From positions 25,809,491 to 25,873,490 of the forward strand of contig NC_088310.1 in the NCBI RefSeq assembly GCF_910592395.1: a DNA stretch of 64,000 nt. The letters run 5' to 3'. Source of the DNA: Lineus longissimus. Lineage: Eukaryota > Nemertea > Pilidiophora > Heteronemertea > Lineidae. Positions 39,901 to 53,700 of this stretch are shown in pieces (within the stretch, counting starts at the first letter, position 1; every line of letters starts with the position of its first letter). Both the position numbers and the translations under genes were made by a program. Below the pieces are notes generated by a model. It had not been told where the DNA came from. It ran no database searches and saw nothing but the letters and a program-made list of their open reading frames with translations.

Positions 39901-41097
39901 GAATCTATTCATTTCTGGGACTAGTGGGAGTGGTATTGAAATTCTTACATGCCTCCTGAATGTAGTTTTATAGTCCTGGAATTAATTCACTATATATACA
40001 ACTTATATATTAGAAAATGTTAATTGTGATGCTGTCTTGCCAAACACTTTGTCATCTGTTGCTTTACATGCTTGTATGGGTTTCCTCACTGCCCAGTGTC
40101 TAAGGGTTAGCAATAACATTATATTCACAACTTACTAAAGAATACAGCATACTCTCTGTTAGCTGTACCATAAAGGCAACCATTACTAACTTGATGGGAA
40201 GTATCCTATTTGGTTGCCCTACTGGTATCCTAACTATGCTCGCACGATGCCTGTATGTCAATGAGAGTTGTAGTTGGCCAAGTGAATAAGAGCTAGCTTA
40301 AATCAACCTCTTAAACTTTCTATCCTGGTCACAGTCTGGTTCATGTAGCTTCAAATCTGGGCATTTGTCTTACAGGTCAAACACAACCGAAGAAGAGTCT
40401 CAGGAAAAAGACTGCAAAAGGTGATGCATCAGCTGGTCCAAGCACGACATCAAATACCTCTGTTGCCACAACATCAAGAGAGGCTATGACTACCAGAGCT
40501 CGCACACAACAAGTAGCCATTCCCCTTACTACCCCCAGCTCAACCGCTGTACCTGAAGTGATTGATTTAGACGATATTCCTGATGCAGAATTCGGGGTTG
40601 TGGTTGATTTAGACGATATTCCTGATGCAGAATTCGAGGTTGTGGTGGATGGGTCAGTTAGAGACCCAATCTCAATATCTGACTATGACGGAGGTTCTTT
40701 AGCAGGATCTGATAATGATGAGGACAATCCGTTTGAATCAGAGGAGGAGGAGGACTACTATAACAGTCGGTCGCGGTACAGTGACAGCGAGTCTTCAGTT
40801 GAGGGAGATCCTGATGTCTACTATGGGGGTGGAACTTGTAACAGTTGTGGTACGGAATTCTTTTAAAAACTAGTTCACTTTGAGCGAGGCTCGGGGTATA
40901 TTTTTCTAAATATCCCCTGTGGTGCCAAAATTTTACCACTTATCACCACTTGCTAAAAAAACATACAGGATGATTGCCTGAAGTAATTTTCATCAGATTC
41001 CCCAAGAACCCACATTTCCATTTAATGATAGTCTGACTGAGTTTTCTGTCTTTCAGGAAGAAGAGGTCACTGGTATCGAGGTTGTCCAGACTATTAG
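36909..41097 (+). CDS. RNF8: E3 ubiquitin ligase RNF8 with C-terminal SIM-like/zinc-knuckle extension
   Basis: A DNA-damage ubiquitin ligase whose FHA domain reads phospho-threonine on MDC1 and whose RING starts histone-linked K63 chains. Seven coding exons in phase: 36909-37004, 37646-37768, 38049-38774, 38962-39378, 39611-39815, 40376-40849, 41057-41097, giving 693 residues. FHA residues G36-R37, SRNH 53-56 and N76-G77 are intact. A long charged coiled coil covers about 150-440. The C3HC4 RING has all ligands: C445, C448, C460, H462, C465, C468, C479, C482. The usual protein ends soon after. Reading through the exon-5 donor gives such an end (stop at 39824-39826). Splicing adds VIDLDD/VVVDLDD acidic SIM-like repeats (584-625) and CNSCGRRGHWYRGCP, a CCHC knuckle. 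The start is the first of two adjacent ATGs. Confidence 0.9.
39815..39826 (+). other. RNF8: Alternative end of RNF8 (intron-5 retention)
   Basis: If the AAAA|GTAAAA donor after 39815 is not used, the frame stops at 39824-39826, giving a protein that ends FRKSKR. This resembles the basic ending of vertebrate RNF8. Both forms are plausible, and only transcripts can decide. Confidence 0.5.
40564..40647 (+). repeat. 42-bp tandem duplication within RNF8 exon 6
   Basis: Two 42-base copies (40564-40605, 40606-40647) each encode DLDDIPDAEF(G/E)VVV and differ at very few bases. The length is in frame, so it duplicates a hydrophobic-acidic motif in the protein. Confidence 0.9.
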
Positions 41098-41940
41098 CAA
41101 AGTATGTGACGTTGTCGGTCATTTTGGATGGAGTGGACTGTCGGAACTCAAATTGTTACTTGGCCAATGTCAACTTTTCTCCATATCCATTTCTCATTTC
41201 CTGGAGGTCATCTATGTCAACTTTTAGGATTGTCTCTGATAAAAAGTTAGCGGAATGTCCAGAATTTTGGCTTCAGTGTTACAACAGTCCTTGTTGCTGG
41301 GATTAACATGTGAATGGTAGCAGTTTACTGATAAGAGTAGGAAAAAGTGTGTTTGATTTGTTGAAGGTACATGTAGTCATCTTGGTCCATTGCCAATTGC
41401 ATGGATATGATTAATTGCCGAGATCATATGATGGAATATTTTCATGGTTTCTTGATTTGTGTTTGAACTTGCCAAACCTGAAATATGAGTCAATTGTACA
41501 TTGATGTATGTACATGGAATTCAAATATATATTTTACACTAATTATATGTTTTTGTTTTCCTTCTTTGTTGGGATGTTTCTGGCTACAGAAATTGGTTTC
41601 CCTTGCTGCTAACCACTTGCTGGTGTCCTGTGAAAATCAGTGGGTGCAGTTACCACCTTTGGAAACATTCTGGCCAGAGACAGTACTGAAGCTACCTGTT
41701 GACAAGTAGTAGTTCGTTCTTACTAAGGAAGCGTAACAAAAGAGAAGCCAAAAATGAAATGGTGAGACTCTGTAGAACCCCCTCCCCTCAAGAGACTAAA
41801 TTTGATGGGCTTCACATTGCTAGATGTACTCCATTCTTGTGTCTTGATCTCTGGCAAGAATACCCCCAAAGAAAGGCTGTGCATCATATCCTCATCATAT
41901 CCTATATAATACATATAGTCTGATGTCTGGGTCAAGCTAT
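41098..41940 (+). other. RNF8 3' flank / probable 3' UTR
   Basis: No further exon with matching phase or protein likeness was found after the RNF8 stop codon. No convincing AATAAA was seen before the tandem repeats. Confidence 0.4.
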
Positions 41941-41945
41941 TAGCC

Positions 41946-42490
41946 AACAAGACATCCCCACAGTTAAGTCCAGTCCCCTCAGTCTCACATCTGAGTTGAG
42001 TGTCTCTAACCTGGTGATGACTTCATAAAGTCATTGCTAGGGTCCTTGTCTTCTGGATGAGGCCTTCCTTAGGAAGTCCAGTTGTGAGAGAGATGTCCGG
42101 GTCTTCCTGGCAAGAACCAACAAGATATCCCCACAGTTAAGTCCAGTCCCTCAGTCTCACATCTGAGTCGAGTGTCTCTAACCTGGTGATGACTTCATAA
42201 AGTCAATGCTAGGGTCCTTGTCTTCTGGATGAGGCCTTCCTTATGAAGTCCAGTTGTGAGAGAGATGTCTGGGTCTTCCTGGCAAGAACCAACAAGACAT
42301 CCCCACCGTTAAGTCCAGTCCCCTCAGTCTCACATCTGAGTCGAGTGTCTCTAACCTGGTGATGATTTCATAAAGTCATTGCTAGGGTCCATGTCTTCTG
42401 GATGAGGCCTTCCTTAGGAAGTCCAGTTGTGAGAGAGATGTCTGGGTCTTCCTGGCAAGAACCAACAAGACATCCCCACAGAGAAGTCGT
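41946..42490. repeat. 173-bp tandem repeat, three copies
   Basis: Units start with AACAAGA(C/T)ATCCCCAC at 41946, 42119 and 42291, with the next start at 42464 opening a diverged fourth. Spacings are 173, 172 and 173. Each contains TCTCACATCTGAGT, CTGGTGATGA and GGATGAGGCCTTCCTTA. The copies are almost identical. Confidence 0.9.
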
Positions 42491-42769
42491 CATATTTCAC
42501 ATCCTTCAGCGTAGTCAAATGTCTTTGTCTACCAGGTGAAGACTTTCCAAGGAATTTCCAGTTGTGACATGTCTGGTAGCTCCCTAGAAAGACTCAGTAA
42601 GATCGCGAGGTCCAGTCATACATTACGTCTTCTACCATTGCCTGATGTCTGGGTCTACCAGGAAACAATCCCCCCACAGAAGTTCAGAAGTAATGTATGT
42701 TATATCATCCATCACATTTGTTCTACAGGGTGAGAAAACCGTCCTGTCATCAGTCACATGTAGGCTTGA

Positions 42770-43060
42770 GTCCAAGATAAGACACTGTCACTTACAGTTC
42801 CAGATGAGACAATGTCACCCACAGTACTAGATTAGCTCCAATCGAAGATAAGACAATGTCACCTCCAGTTGCAGATAAGACAATGTCACCTCCAGTTCCA
42901 GCTAAGACACTGTCAGACCCAGTTTTAAATAAGACACTATCAGCTACAGTACCAATTAAGCGATGCCAGCTACAGTCCCAGATAAGGCAATGTATCATCG
43001 AGTACCAAGACACTGTCAGCTTCAGTCAAAGATAAGACAATGCCACTGCCAGTACCAACA
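42770..43060. repeat. Degenerate about 30-bp minisatellite
   Basis: Roughly nine diverged units carry AGATAAGACAATGTCACCTC-like words followed by CAGTTCC. They lie between RNF8 and the GPATCH2 3' end. Confidence 0.75.
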
Positions 43061-43198
43061 TCCCAAGATGACTGGGTCTTCAGGTGCAAGGCATGAACCG
43101 TCAAAGGTTGAAGTGACGAGTAATAGTGGTAGCAGCCACTCTCATGAGGAGAATAGAGACAAAACATGACAAAGACTTATATCATTCACTAGAACCAT

Positions 43199-44671
43199 TT
43201 TATTATCAATCGCTCTTAGTTGCTACGATAACGAACGTGTAGTTACATGTACATGATTACGCAATACCAGAATATCTATGTACAGTGTATAAGACAGTGC
43301 AATCAGCTTTATCCATAATCAAAAATCTTGAGTATGACATACTCAACAACACCAAGAGGAAATAACGTTATTTTCTCTTGACAACACTGAATAAGTTCTA
43401 CAGAAAAACCTGTCTTATAGAAGCCATGCAGATGACATCACTACAGCAAGGACACCTTTTGGATGTCAAATTTACATCACTCACCCACTTGGCTAACTTT
43501 GTGTGATGTCCTATATAGCCATCCTAATGACGTAATTGCATGACCTCTATTCCGAAGGTCAGGAAACCTTTATCGTGGCATCAAGTGACTGGTGACGGTA
43601 CTTGCAAGAACAATTCTTTTCTTAAACTTGCTCAGGATTTCACCACTGGTTGTGCTACATAGTTATACAAAGTTATTAGGACATTCAAAATCCACCTGTT
43701 TAGGAAATTATTTTATAGAAAAACAGAATTTAATGCCACATTTTCAGAACCAATGGATACCATCATAAAAGTATATATGTACATGTACAACGAATGTATA
43801 TCTCAAAATCTTTCCTGACAGAATATGAAGGATAAAACGTTCCTAAAATCTGTGTTTTTGGGGAGATGGTAAAAAGGTGGATACCAAAGACGTGCCAATT
43901 TCAAACAAATATCACTCAGTGTTGTTAACTGAAAAACATCTATAACAAATTTTGAGAATTTTAACTTTCACGTTTACTTCTTTTAACCTATTCACAGTCC
44001 CCATTCAAACCTTAAAGGGGTTTCTTCATACAGGATAACCAGCATATGTGATTGTGAAAAGTGTTAGTTATTGCATGAACGATATTGTGAACAAATTAAA
44101 TACTATGTAGATGGTATTTAGCCAGTTTTGCATCGCCTGTTTCACACAGGCCTATTACACATAATATAGGCCTTTCGTTCAAACGCCCTTTGACTAGCGT
44201 TGACACAGTTATTTTGTGTTTAAATGGGAACCGTGCTACCTTCTGAGGCTTGATGAAAATAAACATTGCACAACATGAATGTTCAATACACCCACTTCAA
44301 GACTGTCACTATTTCACAGAAATCATACATGCAGACCCCATGAGGGTGTAGTGTTACATTAGGCTCTCTCTCAGAATGTTAGCATAAGCTATCACCCTCC
44401 ACTGAATTGTCAACAGAAAGTTTTCTGCAGAGCTTCTTGGACTGATTGTAAAGCACCCTATTAAGCCATTTACAACTAACTCGATCACATCTACATTCAT
44501 AGATTGACTACGGCAGTAAAATGGCCAAAAATTGCCATGAAGTGGAGACAAGGTCATAACAATCCTGACCTATTCTAAAATGGCTTTGCAACATTTTCTC
44601 AGTGATGACTTAATTAGGAGCACCAGGCAGGTAACAGGTGTTAGTTGTAACCAACCAATGAACAGTGTCTT
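43199..44671 (-). terminator. GPATCH2 3' UTR with poly(A) signal at 43199-43204
   Basis: A minus-strand AATAAA (TTTATT 43199-43204) lies 1.47 kb beyond the stop codon, just before the minisatellites. Nothing coding was recognised within. Confidence 0.5.
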
Positions 44672-47115
<2,444 letters not shown>

Positions 47116-47724
47116 GCCTGAAGAAAAAGAAGAAATTCAATAGCTTTCTCCCACTCCCACTTATGCATATCAACCGCAGAAAAACATTTTTTTGCAGTTA
47201 ATATAACTTATACAGTTATTGAGTTTTATTGAGTTATTGATTGACTTTTTTTGTATTTCAACCCTGAAAGTGAAATAATGACTGATCTTATGTTTACCAA
47301 ATTTTCCAGACAACACAGGATTTCATCCTGTATTACATCAATGTTCAGAAAGTTCTAATGATTGGAAAATCATGTTGAATTTGGGGTGATATTTTGAGAA
47401 TTTCATGAAAATCTGACAAAATCGTGCAGCAAGTCCACCATTTTGTTTGTGTGGGATCACGTGTCGAATTTACCTGACGAGCAGATTTTCGACTACAGAT
47501 AAATGCAACTAACTTGCAAATTATTGCTTGAAAACGATGAAGCTTGCGACTAAAATAATAAATTTTATTGTGCGATGAATCATAGTTGTCAACTTTGTCT
47601 AAATTAGCAAGAAACACGTTTTGTAAAATATAACAGGAGTGTCACTTTTGGCCGCTAGATGTCAGTATCGTAGGGTGGCAATTTTAGAAATTTTATATTT
47701 TGCCTGTCTCTTTAGTCTTTAACA
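47116..47724. promoter_or_regulatory. Divergent GPATCH2/TEX30 interval
   Basis: It contains a CACGTG E-box near 47459 and CCGCTAGATGTCAG at 47652-47665. The latter resembles the CTCF core (CCNCTAGRKGGCAG) with a single T-for-G difference. A 5' UTR exon of GPATCH2 probably lies here. Confidence 0.4.
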
Positions 47725-49393
47725 ATGACCTGTAAAACAGTAGGTTGAATGAATATTAAGCCTGGCTCTACAATGTCAATGACTTATTTCGATTTTACAC
47801 CTGGTCCTATTTACTATTGACAGTTCTCTAGTTCATAGTGGAGACATAGTCACAACCAAGTCCTGACTTAGTCACAATCAAGTCCTGACTCAGTGGAGGA
47901 GACACAGCACAATGTGACAAGGGTCATAATTTTTGTTGATTAAAATTTGAATTCTTTTTTCAGCAACCTGTATCCATCCCATATGAAAAGAAAGAAATCC
48001 AGGGATATGTCACAACTGTTTCAAACCCGGTAACTGGTATCATTCTAACTCATGGAGCTGGAGGAGACGCCAATTCAGCTAACCTCGACATTCTGGCAGA
48101 TCATCTTGCTGATAAGGGATTCCTGGTGCTGAGGTTCACTTGTAAAGGATTGAATATCAGATACCGGGTCAAAGTCTTCAAGGCTGTCTTGGTATGTAGA
48201 AATATCTGCTCCACAACTAGACATCTTGTCAAGGCTTTCTCGGCTCTGCTCATTCGGTATTCGAATTTCTACCTCTAGAACTCCAACCTCTATTAGCATT
48301 AATCCACTGGTGAGTGTGACAACATTAGAGACCTACCAACCATTAGTCTATAGGAAGAGGAGCTTGAAGCGATTGTCCAGAGAACACAATGGGAACACCC
48401 ACATTGGTCCAAAAAGGTTCTTGCCATTATATGCATTTGGTTGAACAATAATTGTCTGGTTTCTTTACAGGAATGGTTTAGAAAAGCATATCCACTTACT
48501 AGCTGCTTTTTGGCAGGTAAGATCAGTCTTTTTTACAACCACCTTTTCCAATAGACTAATGGTTGGTAGACTGGGTCTGTTGTCACAAATAACCTGTGGA
48601 CAGATGTCTGATGTCACAACCGCATGTGGTCTCTTGGTAGGTTAACTTAGACTTGTCACAACCATCTGTAGACGTCTGTCAGATTAGCTGTCTGATAGCA
48701 CAACAATCACCTATGGACTTATGGTTGGATAACTCAGTCCATATTGTCACAACCACCTATGGCGGAAGGGTAGATTAGCTGTCAGTTGTCACAACCAGCT
48801 GCAGACCAGTGGCAGGTCACATAAAAGGTTACCTGTCTGATTTTACACACCACTTGTAAAAATACTTGCAATTTTCAAACAAATTTACATTTACAGGTCG
48901 CTCCATGGGATCCCGTGCTGCAGTGATAACAGCAAATGAAACAATTGGGGACACATTCATTCAAGGAGTCATCTGCTTGGCGTATCCTCTACAGAAATCA
49001 CAGAATGATGTCAGCAAAGACCGAGAACAACCACTAAGGGATCTAGGCTGCCCAGCCTTATTAATAAGTGGTTCGCTAGATGACATGATGTCACAAACCA
49101 GAATCAAAGACATCAGCAGAGACAATGATAAATTGGAGATATTTTGGGTTGATGGAGCAGGTCACTCTTTGAAAAAGAGAAAAAACGATATGTCATCAGT
49201 GACTTTAGTGAACGAGACAATGTCAGCTTGGTGTAAGAAGATCACAGGGGCAAAACCAGAAAACAGCGTGTCAGTGGATAATGGAATTACCAAAGGCAAA
49301 CTTAAAATTTCAGTCGAGGTTTTGCCTGGCAAACAGAAAAGGAAATTTGATTCTCTTGCAGACAGGAAAGTACAGAGGAAAAGAAAAAGATGA
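47725..49393 (+). CDS. TEX30: TEX30-like alpha/beta hydrolase
   Basis: A small alpha/beta-hydrolase-fold protein of the TEX30/KANSL3 group. Its substrate is not established. Coding exons: 47725-47739 (tentative, five codons), 47964-48191, 48471-48516, 48897-49393, giving 261 residues. The catalytic layout fits a serine hydrolase: oxyanion-side ILTHGAGG, nucleophile elbow GRSMG (Ser 99) formed across a splice junction, an acidic SGSLDDM, and GAGHS for the His. RFTCKGLNI is typical of the family. It is longer than the human 227-residue protein because of a lysine/arginine-rich tail (KQKRKFDS..RKVQRKRKR) that looks like a nuclear localisation signal. The first exon is chosen by phase and by length agreement with human. 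Confidence 0.85.
48540..48800. repeat. Degenerate about 62-bp repeat in TEX30 intron 3
   Basis: TTGTCACAACCACCTATGG-like words recur about five times at roughly 60-base spacing. The inverse of this word (TGGTTGTGACAA) is the core of the array at 5400-6690. Confidence 0.6.
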
Positions 49394-50761
49394 TTCGAGT
49401 TTTCTAACACGTTTGGTGTCCAGGATACCATTGTGATGTACTTGGCTACAGCACCACAATGACTTGGTCATCAAATCTTGGACTTGGACCAAAACCCTAT
49501 CAAACACTGCCAACAGCCTTCATTCACAAGGTTCAAAATTAGTTAATCAATAATGTATTTGTTCAATCTTGAAATGTCTTCCAGCATTATCTCCAGAAAA
49601 TCCTGTACGTCCACAAAATGTTAAAGAATTAAGATGTCAAATATATTTGTTCATTTTTCTATAGAAATGCTTTATTATTTTGTTCAATATACCAGTACAT
49701 GGATAACATGATTTTCATGTGTTACACTTTGACGTCTTTTACAACAGCTGGAATAATCGCATGAAATATCAATCTGGAATGCTGTATAAAGAGTTATTCA
49801 GATGCCAAGGTCGACGAATAAATTGTCCAAAAATTGTTACCAGGATACCCCCAGTCCCCTCTCTATGCTCAACATGGCAAGTTGAAAAACTAATACAATT
49901 TGATTTGTCGTTCATTTTCGACCAGATTAGAAACATATTCGATTATGCACACCATGCTTCCCCTGGCACTAATGTAACAGCAACAGGCCTAATGGAAACG
50001 CACAATAGACTTGCTGAAACCTTTGTGGCCAGTGAAATTGAGGGGCAAATGCAACCAAACGAAATGTCTTGAAACCCTCTAAGCCTGTCCTAATTTCTGG
50101 TGAGCCCGCAACAGGCATATTAATTCGAATCACAACACTGTTTACTTATACACAGGTGCACAAAGATAACTTCTCACTCCCAATGCCTGTGATAGACAAC
50201 ACAGGTGCATGAAGACGCACACTCAAATGCCTGTGAACAGAAATGGCATCTTATAATTCAATCACCATAGCATACAGATGTCCCTGAATGAATGTTACGT
50301 ATATTGTTAGTACAGGTATAGAAAACATTGCATCAACATAACAAACCGAGGGGTCTGCTTACATGTTTTACATGTAAAATCCTCATTTTATTTAAATGTT
50401 TTGCTTAATTTCAGTACTTTTCACGGTCAAAACCAAATATCTTCATCAAACTTTTTTACAATCATGCACGATACAAGAAAATGGGCTTTGTGCTAAGAAC
50501 TGTTTCAGAGGGTTACTGGATCCGCAACTATATTTTTTTCAGGCTTTTTACAGTTTATTACAATATGCAGGTATAAAAGATCGCTGATACAATTTAAATG
50601 GTCAGTGTTCCATACCACATTTTGAACCCTACTTTAAATGAAATCTTTCAGCACTCCCAGATGAAATTTTCAAAATATTTTGTTACAAAACTGCTCCAGG
50701 TCACACTGACCCCGATATCAACTTCCCTAAACATAGCTTTGTTGAGCAGATATCTCTTTCA
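49394..50761. other. Convergent TEX30/presenilin 3' interval
   Basis: Plus-strand AATAAA at 49817-49822 may end TEX30. A minus-strand AATAAA (TTTATT at 50387-50392) may end presenilin. I recognised no coding exon. Unlike the other convergent intervals, no minisatellite array is present. Confidence 0.45.
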
Positions 50762-53700
50762 CTAAACATAGATCTGTTTAGCAGCAAGACTGTCAGCAAA
50801 GGGGGCTACTAATTGGCTGGTGGCAAAGTTGAATATGAGTCCAAACGTGATGGATATCGGCAGGGCTGGGAGCGCCTTCCTAAAAATTGCCAGCAGTAAT
50901 AGCGTGAAACAAAGACCCTGCAAAGTAAAGGAAGATATAATTAACTTACTTAATTGCACTGGCGACTACATTGTGACTGGCATAACACCTTGGCCAATCT
51001 CCACTTAAGCATTTTACAATTTGAGGGATCATACAATAGTCCGAGTGTATAATTGTTGATATAAACACAAACGATGCCTGTGACCAGAGCTTGGCCTTAA
51101 AACAACTATTAGAAATATCACCAATTCAGACCTGATTTGCTTGCAATGAACTCGCCCACTCGATGATGATTCCTGACCAGCCAACCCAAAAATGGCAGCG
51201 GTCAACAGGCAACAGTCTGGGACTGAGTGACAAGGGGATCACCACAAAAATCAAATGCTAAAGAAGCCAGTGATACAAACTACTCACAATCAAAATGGCT
51301 ACGAAGCAAGCTATTGTTGTATTCCAATCTCCATATGATGAGGCTTTGCCAACAAGAACACTGTAGAAAATGAAATCTCCCAGGCCAAGTTTTACACCCC
51401 CTGAAAACAAGTTAACAACATTGAGAAATTTGCGCAGCATGTGTAATGATAATTTCAATAATGCCATACTACTTTCTTCCCATGAAATGACATATTGTAC
51501 AGCAGTTAAATTTAAATTGTGCCAGATTCAGATCACTCAAATAATACCATTGATAACAGAATCTCGTTGCATGGCATAAAGTACACTGACCAAATTCCAG
51601 AAAGTTTGCAAAATAAAGGGTGCCACAATTTTTAAATGGGCCTTGAGCAATCTTTTTTTGGAGCTAATTCTGTTGAGAGTGTACTTACTCTCTTCCTGCT
51701 CCTCAGGTGCACTCTGACTCGTCGTCTGACTTGACATCGTGTTTCCCACTTCAATCTCCTGATCATTGGATGACGACCGTGACGCTGTGCTCGTATCGCC
51801 AAGAGCCGCTATGGCCGACCTCCCTCGCACCGAGTCGATGCTGCGGGTAATATCGCGGCTGTTCGCGCCGTCTCCTCCCTGCCAATCATTGAAGCCACCA
51901 TCATCCATCGAGTCGTTCTGCAGGTGATCAGGATTGACTGAGCCTTGTGCTTCATCTGGGGTATCTACAGGGGTCAGAGCATCTGTGGGTCAAAGAACTT
52001 CTGATATACTTCTGATATTGTGATGGGGCAGCACAAAGCTGAACAAACTCAGACTTCTAGTCTCTGAGAAACCGCACCCACTATCTTGCAGTTAAGGTGT
52101 ACCTAATGTTCAGGTCAAGGGAGAGGCTACCTGGCCTAGTGGAGAAAAACTGACCTTTAGGCTATGGAGCGACAAGGGGATCTGATTAAGACAGTTTGTG
52201 ACCATCACAGGGCTAAAGACGTGACTGAATAGCGATCAACTGGACATCAAATGAAGACGACTAGGAGAGCAGACTAAAGATGGATGTTACAACACCTACC
52301 ATTACTTCCTTCTCCTTGCTTCTTATTCTTCTTTTTGTTCTTCTTCTTCTTCTTTTTCTTACTGTCATCGCTGTCAGCCATTGTTATGCTGTAGAGGACA
52401 GTGGCTGAAATATACAAATGTCTGAAGTTAGTCCAATGAAGTTAAAGGGAAACTACAGGCAGGAGCCTCCTGTCCTCCTGGTATTATTCAACAAGGAAAT
52501 ATCACAAATTTGTCTTTTATTCTTAAACAAACTGATGTAGAACAATGAAGTTTTCACTCAATAGTCTCATAAAACAGAAAGCCATTTTTGGACACAAGGT
52601 CATGGATTGCAGAGACAGCAGGTTAGATTCAGGAACACAATGCTAATAACTCACAAGAATAGATCAAAGCTGGAAAGATGGGTTCGTTCCTCTCCTGCGC
52701 TGTCTCGACCAGCATCCTCAATGGACCCTTGGGACAAAGAACAGCCACCAGATCTGAAACAGAGGCAGAAATTTTAGAATAAGGCTGAAATGATAACACA
52801 TCCATATGCAGCCGAACCAATACCAAATTACCTGACATTCTCTTATGCTCTCTGAAGCTAGCTGGTTACATAATCACATCAACTGCAGGGGTACGAAAAA
52901 AGATGAATAAAGGCTTTTACTGAAAACTCCATGTACATACATTCATGTACATTCAAAGTAAAAGCATTTACCCTCTCTATTCATATATTTATCATAAGTT
53001 CATCGGACAGGCCTGATGGAGTGGTGCAGAGCCCGAGATCTGACAAACTAACTTACCCCAAATAGAGATAATGGCCAATACAACCCATGTGGTCCAGTCA
53101 GGGAGATACTTGATGAAGATAAGTGCCATAAGGGCGCTGACCATGATCAGATATGCTTGCTGCAGCATGAGGGGTCCCTTCCAGTGGATACAAATCATGC
53201 CGACAATTCCAAAGTTCCACATCAAGAGTGTCAGGGTGATGTAATCCATGGGTACGTTATACGCTCGAAGAACTTCCCTGAAAAAAGGATGAGTTTGATC
53301 ATTTGTTCGAGCTTTGGTTGCGTCTGACATTGTCATCGACATTCGCTGAAGAGGTTTTCTGCTTTACAATTTGATTTATTGACTACAATGTTTCAGTTTC
53401 CACCTTTAGCAGAAGATAGCGTTCCGTTTAATGTTGAAGCCTTTAGATCAGGGATAACCTGCTGGAAGAGGGTGTTTGGCCCATGTCCACCGACGAGGTT
53501 CAGCTGAGAAGGTCATGATTGATACTCACCCCAGGTAGATATAAGAGAAGAGGAACAACAGCATCAGGGAGGAGACAATCAACCAACCGTGGATGAACTG
53601 AAAATAACGAAGATGTCGAAGTTGAATAATATGCTCTACTTCTCATTTTTGATATGTTTGTCCCAGTTAAACTGGGACACCAACTGGGACACCAGGTTCA

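Noticed and set aside
40850-40866. RNF8 exon 6 ending in its own stop (CGTEFF)
   Set aside because: Using the GT at 40850 and the acceptor before 41057 completes a textbook CCHC knuckle in phase, which is unlikely by chance. Read-through remains possible as a minor form.
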